From NCBI GenBank assembly GCA_037447655.1, contig JBBHKE010001871.1:142916-206915 (forward strand): a DNA stretch of 64,000 nucleotides. Reading direction: 5' to 3'. Positions within the stretch are counted from its first letter, which is position 1, and each line of letters opens with the position of its first letter. The translations under genes and the position numbers were made by a program. Shown one piece after another: positions 10,334 to 21,863 of this stretch. The stretch comes from Zygnema cylindricum (lineage: Eukaryota > Streptophyta > Zygnematophyceae > Zygnematales > Zygnemataceae). A model generated the notes under the pieces. The model was not told the origin of the DNA. It worked only from the letters and a program-made list of their open reading frames with translations, and ran no database searches.

Positions 10334-11615
10334 GTCCCCTTCTTTCCTAGTCTTATTTCAGTTTCTCTTTTAAACCACACTTTTCTCTACAGTATTTTAA
10401 CTTGGGAGATGGCACAGGTTTTGTCATCATATCACCCACCATTTCCCTATCACCTCTTTACACCAGATTCACAATTTTGTTTTCAACTTTTTCCCTCACA
10501 AAACTCTGTTTTATATCCATATTCTTAGCCTTGAAATGATGTTTTTGGATTGGCTACAATTGGAATTGCAGCCTTATTATCACAAAACACTTCATGCACT
10601 CCCTTCTTCATATACCCTAGTTCTTGCAATAAAGACTTGACCCACATCAGCTCTTTCACAGCAGAAAAAAAGGCCATGTACTCAGCCTCCATAGTGGATT
10701 GAGCAACCACCTTTTGTTGTTTGCTACTCCAGTAGCAAGCACCTTCCCTCATATACGACACATACCCAAAAGTGCATCTTTTCATAGATGCATCCCCATA
10801 ACTGGCATCAATCCAAGTAGTGATGTCAGTATGCTCCCCTCCTAAGTGCAACCATGAATCTCTGGTTCCCACCAAGTATCTTATGAATCTCTTGGATGCC
10901 TCCTAGTCTCTCTTCCTAGGATCATTAAGACTCCTACTGAGGACTCCAACAGCTGTTGCTATGTCCGGTCTAAAAAAAATCAAGCTTCCTACAACCTGTC
11001 TGTAAAGAATAGACTTCATAAATTGTCTATCTTCTGGACTCATCTGATCATCTACTATCATCACTCCTCCTTTTTCACTCCTATCACTTTCTTTCTTGAA
11101 TTCCATAGGAGTGGTACAATTGTTTGCCTTTTCCATGTGAAATTTCTTAAGCATATTTGTGATAGCTTGTTTTTGAGTAAGTTTGATTATCCTCTTCCCC
11201 CTATCTCTTTCCACTTGAATTTCCAAAATATATTTAGCCTCCCCTAAATCATTCATGTCAAATCTGCTCCTAAGATCTTTCTTTAGCTTATTGATTTTTT
11301 CTATAGACTTACTTAATACCAGCAAATTATCCAGATAAATTGCAATAAAAATCACACCATTCTCATCTTGAAACATATAAATAAAATGGTCAAAATTGAT
11401 CCTAATATATCACAGACCGGTGAGAAACTCATCTAGTTTCTTGTTCCATTGTTTGGGAGCCAGTTTCAGTCCCTATAAAGACTTTATGAGCCTACAGACT
11501 TTTCTCTCCTCTCCTTCCTCTATAAAACCCTCAGGCTGCCGCATGAAGATTTCTTCCTCTAGTTCACCGTTGAGGAAAGCAGTCTTGATATCCATCTTGT
11601 GAATTTCCATGTCTT
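10334..11615 (-). pseudogene. pol: Copia pol remnant: reverse transcriptase and RNase H
   Basis: The minus-strand frames give a reverse transcriptase part (MDIKTAFLNGELEEEIFM, an FIAIYLDNLLVLS variant of the YVDD box, and YILEIQVERDRGKRII). They continue to RNase H (TTWIDASYGDAS, YWSSKQQKVVAQSTMEAEY, EVFCDNKAAI). The YVDD box reads YLDN, so the catalytic Asp pair is damaged. The coding part starts abruptly beside an LTR-B end at 11616. Gag, protease, integrase and the RT N-terminus are missing. Confidence 0.85.
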
Positions 11616-12671
11616 TGAAACTCTGAGACCTCCATAAGTCCTCAGAGTGGACAGCTTCCAAAAAGCCTCTAGGATAACCCTGACCCTTTTGTGTTTCAGC
11701 AAAAACAACTGCCACCCTGGCAGACATTAACTCTGACCACCTTCACCCCCGTAAATGCAAGATTCCCCTGCAACGTTAGCAAAAAGAATCTCTGAATTTG
11801 CTCCCCTGAGCAGTAAGTTATGGAGGGTCAAAGTTGACCTTATGTACAAAAGCTCTTTGGGAGAGAGGGTCCTATCTCCTAATTTTTCTAAGTCCTATCT
11901 CTTTCACAAAATCTATCTACTGATGTACGGAGCCAATCAGATCACAGTTCCGTACACAAAAGTACAGCTAACGGTGTACTTTATGTACGGACACTGTACA
12001 ACATGGCCTAAATATCGACACGTGGTATGTCCGGATTCGCTCCCTTAATCCTCGGAGATGCCGCGATCCAATGTCATTCGGCCACATGTCATCCGATGTG
12101 GCGATGACCAAAAACCACTGAAATCCTCTTTCGCGATCTCGGCGTTAATTCCGGCCGTCCGATTAAATTCACATTTAATCGTAGCCGTAATAAATACATG
12201 CGCGGTATTCGTTTCACTAAAGAAATAAATGCGCGGTATTGGTTTCTTATCCGTACCGGAATCAGTACTCTGACATTTACTGGATATATGTATCCCGTAA
12301 GCAGTTACAGTTAAATGAACTATTCTACGTATAAATATTTAAATAATTATCAAATCCTATAATACGTAACAGTACTTCTAGACTTAACGGCTAAGGCTAA
12401 CGGCTACCGGCAGTCTGCCGACCGGTAGGTACCAAGAACAAATCTTGTCGCCGGCATATATCTTTTAGTAAATAAAACCCCTAACTAAAACATATTTTCC
12501 CGTAAACCTCTGTATAGCCTAGGTAGCCATGGCTCTAGCTCCCTCTCCAATTTCTCCGTGACTGTGACAAGTTTGAGAAGTTGGAGAGAGAAGTTAGAGG
12601 TAGACTGCCTCGGCTTCTTTCTTATTCTATTGAGAATTAGAAAATACTTTAAAAGGCCATTAATTTCTACA
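11616..12671 (-). mobile_element. Copia LTR-B, complete, fused directly to pol
   Basis: In minus orientation it runs from TGTAGAAATTAATGG at 12671 to AGAGTTTCA at 11616 (1056 bp). It matches the solo LTR-B at 36518 in length and ends. The end joins the RT sequence without a primer-binding site or gag. A tRNA-like module lies at about 12382-12466 on the plus strand. No flanking target duplication was found. Confidence 0.8.
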
Positions 12672-13476
12672 GCTGTCAAAGCCGCCGGTAGCCGGTTGCT
12701 CTATCCATTCAGTCTATAACTAGTGTTAGAGTATATTGTGTTTGATAAATACTTAAACATTACTAATCTAACAAATTCATTTAACGGAACTATTTACAGG
12801 ATACAAAGGTTCGGTTATGTAAATGTACGGATTAGGGTACGGACAAAAAAGTAGTACCGCGCATTTGTTTCGATAGCGAAACGAATACCGCGCAGATATT
12901 TATTACGGCTACGATTAAATCTGCATTTAATTGGACGACCGAGACGAATGCCGAGATCGCGGAAGAGGATTTCGGCGGTTTTTGGTCATCACCACATCGA
13001 ATGACACGTGGCTGAATGACATTGGATAGCGCCATCTACGAGGATTAAGGGAACAAATCCGGATATAACACGTGTCAACATTTAGGCCATGTCGTACAGT
13101 ATTCGTACAAAAAGTACACCGACAACTGAACTTTTTTGTAAGGAAGAGTAATATGATTGGTTCTGTACATGAGTAGATAGAGTTTGTGAGGGAGATATGA
13201 CTTAGAAAAATTGGTAGATACGACACTCTCTCCCAAAGAGCTTCTGTACAAAAGGTCAACTTTGACCCTCCATAACTTACTACTTAGGGGAGCAAATTCA
13301 GAGATTCTTTATGCTATCGACTCAGGGGAGTCTTGCGTTCACAAGGGTGAAGATGGCCAGGCTTTTGTCTGCCAAGGTGGCAATTATTCTTGGTGAAACA
13401 AAAAGTGGTTCGATATATCTTAGAGGCTTTTTGCAAGCTATCCATTCTGAGGACCTATGGAGGTCTCAAAGTTTCA
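12672..13476 (+). mobile_element. Copia LTR-B, 5'-truncated, head-to-head with previous LTR
   Basis: The sequence corresponds to the inner and 3' two thirds of LTR-B in plus orientation. It includes ACCGCGCATTTGTTTCGA, the GTAC-rich blocks and the end GGAGGTCTCAAAGTTTCA at 13476. It abuts the start of the inverted LTR-B at 12671. Confidence 0.8.
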
Positions 13477-14260
13477 CCATGGACTTGAAAAATATAAGTG
13501 ATGGGAGTGTAAGAGGAGTGATGATCTTAGATGATCAGATGAGTCCAGATGAGATAGAGTTTATAAAGTCTATCCCTTATAGACACGTTGTAGGAAGTTT
13601 AATATATTTTATGAACTGTACCAGGCCGAACATAGCGGCAGCAGTTGGAGTACTCAGTAGGAGTCTTAATGATCTTAGAAAGAGAGTTTGGGAGGCAGCT
13701 AAGAGATTCATGAGATATTTGGTGGGAACCAAAGAATTATGGTTGCATTTGGGAACGGAGCATACTGACATCACTACTTGGAGTGATGCCAGTTATGGGG
13801 ACGCACCTATGAGAAGATGCACTTCTACGTATGTGTTGTATGTTGGGGGAAGGTGCATGCTGTTGGAGCAGTAAGTAACAAAAGGTGGTTGCTCAGTCTA
13901 GTATGGAGGCTGAGTACATGGCCTCTTGTTCTGCTGTGAAAGAGTTGATGTGGGTCAAGTCCTTGCTGCAAGAACTTGGGTATATGAAGGAGGGAGTGCA
14001 TGAAGTGCTTTGTGATAATCAAGCTGCCATTGCAATTGCAGCTTATCTAAAACATCATTTTAAAGCTAAGTATATGGACATAAGATTGAGTTTTGTGAGG
14101 GAAAAAGTTGAGAATAATATTGTGAATCTTGTATATAGATCTGATGAGGAAATGGTGGCTGATATGATGACAAAACCTGTGCCCTCTCCTAAATTGAAAT
14201 ATTGTAGAGGAAAATGTGGACTAAAACTGAAGGTAAAATTAGACTAGAAAATAAGAGGAG
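13477..14260 (+). pseudogene. pol: Copia pol remnant: RT C-terminus and RNase H
   Basis: Starting directly at the LTR-B end, the frame reads the RT connection region (MSPDEIEFIKSIPYRHVVGS, TRPNIAAAVGVLSRSLN). It continues to RNase H (TTWSDASYGDAPM, then in another frame MVAQSSMEAEYMASCSAVKE, EVLCDNQAAIAIAA, VADMMTKPVPSPKL). A frameshift near 13870 splits RNase H. A purine tract AAATAAGAGGAG at about 14249-14260 precedes the LTR. Confidence 0.85.
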
Positions 14261-15252
14261 TGTTGAAATTAATAGATTTCTAGAGTATTTTCTAGGTTTA
14301 AATATGTTAGCATAAAAGGAAAAGAAAAGAACGGACAGCCTGCCTCCACCTCCTCTCTGTAGCCCCTATACTTTTTGTAGTCACTAAAGGATAGAGAGGG
14401 TGGTTGATCCATAGCTGCCTTAGTTCAACATGCAGTTATTTTTAGTAGGTTACTAAAAATATATATGACGGACCCTAGATTTTATCCCCGGTACCTGCCG
14501 TTCTTCAAGTTGGCTGATTGCGGTCAGCTTTATTTTATTAGACTACGACCAATGCTAAATGCTATAGGGTATGATAGATCTATATATATATTTAGGAGTA
14601 AACGAATTCATTTAACTAAAATAGATACAGTTTTGTAAAAGTACAAAGTACGATACTATTTTGAAACGGATACCACGCAAGTATTTATAACGGCTGAGAT
14701 TGCATTTTGGTTCATATCCGACGCTGCACATCATCAACGGGATCTCAGAACGGTCACTTTGGTGTTTAGTGACGTGGCATGACCTGGCGCCACGTGAAGA
14801 GATAACATTCGGTCGTGAGAATTCCAAGGAACGTACGGACGAGTGAAAAGTGGACATGCGTAGGCTTAATAGCCTTGTCGTACATAGGTCGTACAAAAGG
14901 TACACCGGCACTAGTAATTTTTGGTACGGTACAATATTCTTATTGGTTTGTACTGCAGTAGATAGGAGTTATTTGAGGGAATCAAGACTTAAAAAAATTG
15001 GTAGGCAGTCACCTCTCTCTTTGAGAGTTTGTACAAATCGGCATTTTTACTGCCTCGTAACTTATCTTTCGGTTGGGCGTTTTCAGAGATTCTTTTTCCT
15101 ATAGACTCAAGGGAGTCCATGCTGCTCAAGGGTGTTGTCAAATTGTTTGCTTGTCTGCTTGGGTAGCAGTGGTTTTCATTGAAAGTGGGTTGGTTAGTAA
15201 CTATCTAGAGGCTTCTCGTATTCTGTAGTCCAATGGAGGACACACAATTGTA
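14261..15252 (+). mobile_element. Copia LTR-A variant, 3' LTR
   Basis: The LTR starts TGTTGAAATTAATAG after the purine tract and ends near GGAGGACACACAATTGTA (TA replaces the usual CA). It is 992 bp. The tRNA-like module position (about 14472-14545) holds an LTR-B-like version, which suggests exchange between families. Confidence 0.8.
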
Positions 15253-16491
15253 CCACGAACAGGCAATGAGAATCGAACACGTCGTACATACAATGTGCCT
15301 TCCGCCACGTTGTATGCAGGTTGACCAAATTATCTTTGCACCCTTCTTTGAAATCCGTTGACATTAAAAGTTTGAGGCGCCTTTTTGACATTCCGTTTTG
15401 AAATGTTGATTTTCAATTTCAAAACTTAAATCTGGGCGCAAAATTTCCGTACGAGTCATTAACTACCTTCGCCCGTTCAAATATTGTTAACAAATTTTCA
15501 GCTTGAAAAATATTTATAAATCTTAAGAATCTAAAAATTAGCCTACGTGGCGTCAATCATAATTGAGAAACAATGTCTATTGGCATGACATAATGGAATG
15601 CCATCCTAGTAAACACTAGAAATAAACGTATCCGCATGTTTATTGGGACCGTCTAATGGAGAACAGGCCTTAAATGTGAGTTTCATAGTTCAAAAGTAGG
15701 TTAAAGTAGGCCCATAAAACATACAATATGACCTTAACACCCTTATTGTATGGGTGGCAAAATGAAAAAAAACAGTAGCACGGTTTAGTTGCACATCGAT
15801 CAATAGAGAATTTAACGTCATGTCAAAATTTTGAAAAGCATTCGGACAATTTTTTTTTTTCAGTGAGTTTTGAGGTGTTTTCTATCTAAACCTTCAGAGT
15901 TGGACGATTGGACGGTCGCTGGTGAAAGTAGTGATCTAAGAAGATCACATGAAAGGCCCATAACACATCCTACGATAGGACTATTTATCATATTAGCGTT
16001 TGCAATTTTGAAAGCCAATTTTTTCTCTATGGTTCATTTACGGTAGAAATTTTGTTTGGTTGTTCGTCCGCATTTTTTTTTTGCTTTGCCCTTTTTCTAA
16101 AAAGGCAAAGCATTGTAGTCGCATTCATCTTTGGGGACAACGATAATTGATCAACGATTTTTTTGTGTAAGATCTTGAGCTGTTGAGTGTCATGTTCTAA
16201 TATTGATATAATGAAAAGAGACACGTGGTACAATCCTATTTGTTGTATTTCGCGCGGTTGTAATGCATAGATGTCTCATTTGTACGGATTTGGATATTTT
16301 TATGAATTTTGTTATTTTGTATAGTTTTTCTGCCTTTCGTAAAGTTTGTATACTTTTCGTACGGAGTAAATGTCGAAAAATAATGTACAGAATTAGTCAA
16401 ATAAAAGGTTGACCGTACACCGTGAATCGCTATTAAAGCTAAACTCTATTTTAGGTCCATATTCACACGGACGAGGGTTGTGTCTCCACTT
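15253..16491. other. Unclassified repeat-containing intergenic sequence
   Basis: No coding region was recognised. Bases 15680-15980 match 35650-35905 in inverse orientation, sharing GTAGGCCCATA and the core GGACGGTCGCTG..GATCACATGAAA. The motif ACACCGTGAATCG near 16420 recurs near 24648. I infer a dispersed non-coding repeat family. Confidence 0.5.
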
Positions 16492-17489
16492 CTGTGTCCT
16501 CCATTGGACTACAGAATTCAGAAGCCTATAGATAGCTTTTAACTAACTCACTTCAAGCCAAAACCACAGCTGCCAAAGACAGCAAACTGACACTCTCAGT
16601 GCACCTCAGTGTAACCTGGACTCTCCTAAGTCCATGGCAAAAAAGAATCACTGAAAACGGCCAACGAATCGATAAGTTATGAGGTGGCAAAGATGCCAAT
16701 TTATACAAAGCTCCCAATGGAGAGGTGATTGTCTAAAAATATGCTAAGTCTTACTTCCCTCTCACAACCCCTATCTACTAGAGTACGACCCAATCACAAA
16801 ACTGTAAAGTACAGAAAGGTACTACGGTCGATGTCCTTTCTGTACGGCCTGTGTACGACAAAGCCGCTGAGTGGACGCGTGTCAATCTTTCACTCGTCCG
16901 TACACTCCCCATAATTCCTACGACCAAATGTTATCCCTCCACGTGGCGCCAGGTCATGCCCCGTCCATAAACGCCAAAGTGACCATTCCGCGATCCCAGC
17001 AACAATGTATGCCGTAGGTTTAAATCTGACATTGAATCTTAGCCGTCGAAACAAATGTCCGATTCATTTGTTTTGTGCGAAATGACGTCTGCACTAAACA
17101 TTAACTAGTTTTATGTTCCTTCGTTCATATTTTAGTTAATGGCTTTCAAGACCGTACACAAGTGTAAATAGGTATCAAACACTATGTATCTTAACAAACT
17201 TTTACGATAGAATCGTTAGAGCTGACGGCTACGCCGCGCTCTACCGATTGGAGGTTCGAGTCTTGCCGAACTCAACCTTTTGTTGAGAGTGACTTAAGTT
17301 ACTCTTTAGTCTTGCCTATGGAGCTGAGGTAGCCATGGCTCCATCACTATTTCTCTGAGCTTCATTGACCAGAGCAAGTATGGGGGCTAAAGAGAAGGGA
17401 TGGAGGCAGGTTGCCTGCACTTTTCTTGTCATCTTCCGTTAATCTATTTAGACCCGGAAAATACCCACATAAAACTAGTTATATCAACA
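16492..17489 (-). mobile_element. LTR-A, 3' LTR of the 16.5-22.4 kb element
   Basis: It starts TGTTGATATAACTAG at 17489 on the minus strand and ends near GGAGGACACAGAAG at 16492. The antisense tRNA-like module at 17204-17282 is the best preserved of LTR-A. It holds GTTAGAGC, then GGTTCGAGTCTTGCC, then TTTT. Confidence 0.85.
17204..17282 (+). other. tRNA-like module antisense in LTR-A
   Basis: The plus strand reads AATCGTTAGAGC (A-box-like), 30 bases of GC-rich sequence, GGTTCGAGTCTTGCC (B-box-like), then a TTTT stop. The A-to-B spacing is close to that of tRNA genes. The acceptor stem is not convincing, so a working tRNA is unlikely. Confidence 0.5.
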
Positions 17490-17501
17490 CCTCGTTATTT
17501 A

Positions 17502-17870
17502 CTAGTCTAATTTCAACTTTTCTCTCAATCCACATTTTTCCCTACAACATTTTAACTTGGGAGAGGGCATTGGTTTCGTCATCATGTCACCCACCATTTC
17601 TTCATCTGATTTATGCACAAGATTTACAATTTTATTTTCAACCTTTTCCCTCGCGAAGCTCAATCTTATGTCCATATGCTTAGCTTTGAAATGATGTTTT
17701 GGATTGACTGCAATAGCAATGGCAGCTTGATTATCACAAAACACTTCATGCACTCCCTCCTTCATATACCCCAGTTCTTGCAGCAAGGACTTGACCCACA
17801 TCAACTCTTTCACAGCAAAACAAGAGGCCATGTACTCAACCTCCATAGTAGACTGAGCAACCACCTTTTG
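17502..17870 (-). pseudogene. pol: Copia RNase H fragment
   Basis: The frame reads MVAQSTMEVEYMASCFAVKE, EVFCDNQAAIAIAVNPKHHF, HMDIRLSFAREKVENKIVNL and VGDMMTKPMPSPKL, the usual RNase H C-terminal half. Its N-terminal half is missing and is replaced by the LTR-B fragment that starts near 17876. Confidence 0.85.
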
Positions 17871-17875
17871 TTGCT

Positions 17876-18217
17876 TAAATAAATATCAAACTATATGCTA
17901 CGTAACACTACGGCTAGACTTAACGGCTAAGGCTACAGGCTATTTCCTGTCTGCCGGCAGGTAGGTACAAGGATCAAATCCTGCCGCCGGCACATACCTT
18001 TTAAATAAATAAATAAACCCTAATATAAAATTCCCGTAAACCTCAGGATACCCAAGGTAGCCATGGCTCTAGCTTCCTCTCCAATTTCTCAGTGACTGCG
18101 ACAAGTTTGAGAGTTGGAGAGAGAAGTTGGAGAGAGAAGTTAGAGATAGACTGCCTCGACTTCTATATTTCTTTTCAGACCTAGAAAATACTAATAAAAC
18201 CATTAGTTTCTACAGTT
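17876..18217 (-). mobile_element. LTR-B 5' fragment inside copia pol
   Basis: It contains the first third of LTR-B in minus orientation, from TGTAGAAACTAATGG at about 18217 to the ATATGATAAT-type middle near 17880. It includes the tRNA-like module (17920-18003, plus strand, with AAGGATCAAATCCTG and TTTT). It lies exactly between the RT and RNase H remnants, replacing about 300 bp of pol. Confidence 0.8.
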
Positions 18218-19060
18218 TCTAACGGATAGACTTCATAAACCCTCTCTTGTGGACTAATTTGATCATCTAAGATTATCACTCCTCCTTCTACACTTCCATC
18301 ACTTACTTTCTTCAAGTCCATGGGAGTGGTATAACTGTTTGCCTTTTCCATCTGGAATTCTCTAGCATATTACCTATTGTTTCTTTCTAAGTAAGTCTAA
18401 TGATCCTTTTCCCCCTATCTCTCTCCATTTGGATTCCCAAAATATATCTTGCCTCCCCTAAATCCTTCATGTCAAATCTGCTTCTAAGATCTTTCTTTAA
18501 ATTATTCATCTTTTCCAAAGACTTACAGAACAACAACAAATCATATACATAAATTGCAATAAAAATAACACCATTATTGTCTTCAAACATATAAATAGAA
18601 TGGTCAGAGCTGATCCGGATATATCCCAGATCGGTGAGAAACTCATCTAATTTCTTATTCCACTGTCGGGGAGCCTTCTTCAATCCATATAATGACTTTA
18701 GACTTTGCTCTCTTCTCTTTCCTCCACGAACCCCTCTGGTTGCCGAATGAAAATTTCTTCCTCTAACTAACCATTAAGAAAGGCGGTCTTAATATCCATC
18801 TGGTGTAATTCCATGTTTTCCGCTGCCGCTAGACTGAGGAGAATCCTTGCTGATGGGAACCGAATAACTGGAGCAAAAGTCTCCTCATAGTCAATTCCCA
18901 CCATTTGAGTGAACCCCTTTGCAACAAACCGAGCCTTATGCTTTTTAATGGTATTATCTCCGTTTAGTTTTAGTTTAAACACCCATTTACATCCAATCGG
19001 TTTTCTGTCCAAAGGATAGTCCGCTAGTTCCCAAGTATTTACTTCCATGATGGAGGCCAT
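18218..19060 (-). pseudogene. pol: Copia reverse transcriptase
   Basis: On the minus strand it opens with MASIMEVNTWELADYPLDRK and runs through CKWVFKLKLNGDN, YEETFAPVIRFPSARILL and MDIKTAFLNG, then AIYVYDLLLFCKSLEKMN. The YVDD catalytic box has become YVYD. Stops occur near 18375 and 18700-18770. The 3' part continues to SPQERVYEVYP at the junction with the LTR-B fragment. Confidence 0.85.
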
Positions 19061-20420
19061 CTCATCATTTGTGGCTCTAATCCATCAGTCTTTCTCCGGA
19101 CTGTTCACCGCCTTCGAGTATGACTGAGGCTCATGAGGGTGAGATAGCTTAGTTACCATATGAGCGGCTTGTTTTTCTTGTATCCTTTTGATGCTCCTTC
19201 TCTCTCCCTCAAACTCTGAAGCTAGAATAGAGGGAAGTCTTGGATTTCTCCTTACTGTCTCATTGGCTTCCCGGTTCCGTTTCCTCCTCTCTGTCTCCTC
19301 GAAGTTCATAGGAATATTTGAGGTTTCTGGCATATCTCCTATATCATGGATCTCCCCTAAATCTGCAATCACTGTTTCACTCGTGTGCTTTTAGGGAAAA
19401 ACCGAGTTCTCCTCACATTCAGACTCAAAACGGATTCTTATCTTGTTCGTATATTTGAAGGGGTCAAATGACTTCCCTTCATCCATGACAACTAGGTGTT
19501 TGGCCAAAATGATATCTTGCTTTGCTAAGTCATAGACTCTATATCCTTTGACATCCTCATCATATCCTACAAAGTATCTAGGTTTTCCCTTATCATCTAG
19601 TTTCCAGTTTTTCCTATCCGTATCAAGACTGTAAACTTGGCTACCAATACTTTAAGGTGAAAGATATATGGTTTCCTTCCAACCCATCTCTCATAAGGTG
19701 TCATTCCATTTACGGCTGAGGCAAGGACTCTATTCTTAATGAAGTGGGCACAATTTATGGCTTCTACCCAAAATCTCTTTCCTATTTTCTTTTCGACCAA
19801 CATACTGCATTCACTATCTCTTAGTGTTCGGTTCAACCTCTCGGCTACCTCATTTTGTTCCGGATTATATGGTACATTTTTTTGGTGTCGAACTCATTCT
19901 TCTCTTAAGTTTTCCTCAAACTGGTTAGAGGTATATTCTTCCCCATTATCACTCTTTATTCTCTTAATGAGGGTTCCATGCGACTTCTCACTCAAGGCTT
20001 TATAATTTTTGAAGTAAGTTGGTGTTTCAGCCTTTGTTATTAGGAAATAGACTTTAGAGTATCAAGACCAGTCATCGGTTATTGTCAACATAAACCTCTT
20101 CCCTCCAACCGAAGGTACATTTGCAGGTCCCCAAATATCTGTGTGGACCAGATCTAGTACTTTCTCACCCCTATATGTGGCGGCTTTAGGAAAGGGAAGT
20201 CTGTGAGCCTTACCTTGAGCACAACCACTACAGTCATCCACCATTTAATTCTCCCCAAACTCAATGCCTTCTACTACACCAAGCTTCTTCATTTCCCTCA
20301 GCCTATCAAAATGCACATGCCCCAACGGCTTATGCCAAATCATCAACTTTGGAACACCAACATAGTAAGCATTCTTCTTTTCATTACTCAAGTTAAGCTT
20401 AAACATTCCTTGGCTACCCT
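19061..20420 (-). pseudogene. pol: Copia integrase and integrase-RT linker
   Basis: From 20420 downward come the pre-integrase zinc motif (DDCSGCAQGKAHRLPFP), the core LVHTDIWGPANVPSVGG and the C-terminal RTLRDSECSMLVEKKIGKRF, VLASAVNGMTPYERWVGRKP. Then comes a charged linker (19085-19372, RRNPRLPSILASEFEGERRS, QSYSKAVNSPEKD). Frame breaks occur near 20245, 20040 and 19870. Confidence 0.85.
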
Positions 20421-20780
20421 TATCTGCTGTGAATTAGACTTCATCCCCATACTTAGGTGTAAAGACTCCCTTTTTAGTGAAGGTATCAAACTCTTTGTCA
20501 TCTAAGATAGACGTAGAGAGAAGATTTTTACTCAGCTGAAGAATGTAGAGTACATCTGAGAAGGTTAGTATAGAAGTCTTACCCTCCACTAAGACTTCCT
20601 GATCTACCGACCCCACTAGAACTGTGGTAACCACTCTCCCATCCCCATACTTTATCTCTACAGTAGGGATCTTTCTTAACTTAGTAAAGAAGTGATTATC
20701 ATGACATATATGCATGGATGCACCTGAGTCTATGATCCATCTTTCGTGTGGAGCTTCCCGAATTCCTTTGAGAGCATACT
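20421..20780 (-). pseudogene. pol: Copia protease
   Basis: The stretch includes MHICHDNHFFTKLRKIPTVE, YGDGRVVTTVLVGSVDQEVL, LTFSDVLYILQLSKNLLST and FTKKGVFTPKYGDE. This is the protease and following connector. The active-site strand DSGASMH is just upstream on the minus strand (TAGACTCAGGTGCATCCATG near 20715-20735), with a stop two codons before it. Confidence 0.8.
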
Positions 20781-21859
20781 TCTATTTCCGAGGGATCTTC
20801 TTCTCCTCCTGACTGTTGTCGAGAAGAAGCTCCCCATCCTCCTCCTCAGAGGACTCGTCCTCGGTTTCTCCTTTCACTTTTGTAACCACAAGTGCCTTCT
20901 TCTTCCCTCCGAAAGCACCCCCTCCACGGTTCTCTTGAAGCCTCAACTTCGACAGCTTGACACAATCCGCTATGAAGTGTCCGATTTTTTGCAAAAATGG
21001 CAAAAACCCTTTGGGGGCCTCGATCCTACAAACTGATCTCTCTCTCCTTTGAATGGTTCTTCAGATCCTCCTCACATCGGTTTCTTCTTGCAGTTAGAGC
21101 TTGGATACTCTTTCCCCCCCTCCTAATCTCAATTGTGTTCTCCTACACAAACATCATCCGGACGATAGTGTTATACTTCCATGAACTATCAGTAATTTCT
21201 TGTACTCTGTACACTATGTTTACATACTCGTCGGGTAACTTTATGATGAGAGTGTTAACTTGCATCTTCATTGTACGTGTCCACCCGGCACTCTCCATCT
21301 CCGTATACAAAGAAGAGAGATCATTACAATAGTCTAACATCTTTCCCCTTTTGTAAGTATAATTCCACAACTTTTGTTTAGCCTACTGGAGCTCTTGAAT
21401 AGTACTTGTTTGAGAGATTTCCACCAAACTCACCCACTACTCCTCGGCCTTGTAAATGTGAAGATAGGGGGTTGCCAAAGCCTGAGTGAGGTGTCTTAAA
21501 ATGAAGTTTTTGTCAGCCATATTGATGTCTTCCCACGTGCGGGTGTTGTTCTCCGCGGTCTTCACGGTCGCCGCTCCGGGTGCTGTGGTAATAGAAGCAA
21601 TTGGAGTAAGAGGCGTCTCCTTCTCCTTCCCCTTTTTGGACACACTGATGTCCCCATCATATGCCTCCTCTGCTGCAGCAGAGATTGTTGCAACAAACCT
21701 TGTTCCACCAAACCCTGGTGGAGTTCCTTGAGGTTGACGTTTCACTTGTCCACTGACAATACCCTTGTATCGTTTTTCGCACAAAGTCCCTATCATCATG
21801 GCTTCCCAATAGATGAACCCTAATCCATTCAAGGTGGGCACCCTAGAGGGTGGGCCCAT
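20781..21859 (-). pseudogene. gag: Copia gag with CCHC zinc knuckle
   Basis: The gag ATG at 21859 lies in the primer-binding site and opens MGPPSRVPTLNGLGFIYWE. It continues to TWEDINMADKNFILRHLTQA, then with breaks to YTYKRGKMLDYCNDLSSLY and VNTLIIKLPDEYVNIVYRVQ. The CX2CX4HX4C knuckle reads CHFCKKIGHFIADC when frames are joined near 20990. An acidic tail (ETEDESSEEEDGE) follows. Confidence 0.85.
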
Positions 21860-21863
21860 AACC
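21849..21863 (-). promoter_or_regulatory. Primer-binding site, initiator tRNA-Met anticodon arm
   Basis: The minus strand reads GGTTATGGGCCCACC after an LTR end AATTGAA. It has the same 15-base complementarity to the initiator tRNA-Met anticodon arm as the copy at 8518, and again contains the gag ATG. Confidence 0.85.

Noticed and set aside
11616-12676. Target site duplication around the inner LTR-B
   Set aside because: The flanks GTCTT and GCTGT do not match, so no insertion event can be claimed.
16027-16233. Minus-strand open frame of 68 codons
   Set aside because: No motif, splice context or repeat membership; it is within an unclassified non-coding region.
17204-17282. Functional nuclear tRNA gene
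   Set aside because: A and B boxes and a T-run are present, but no convincing acceptor stem or anticodon arm can be drawn, and the copies lie only in LTRs.
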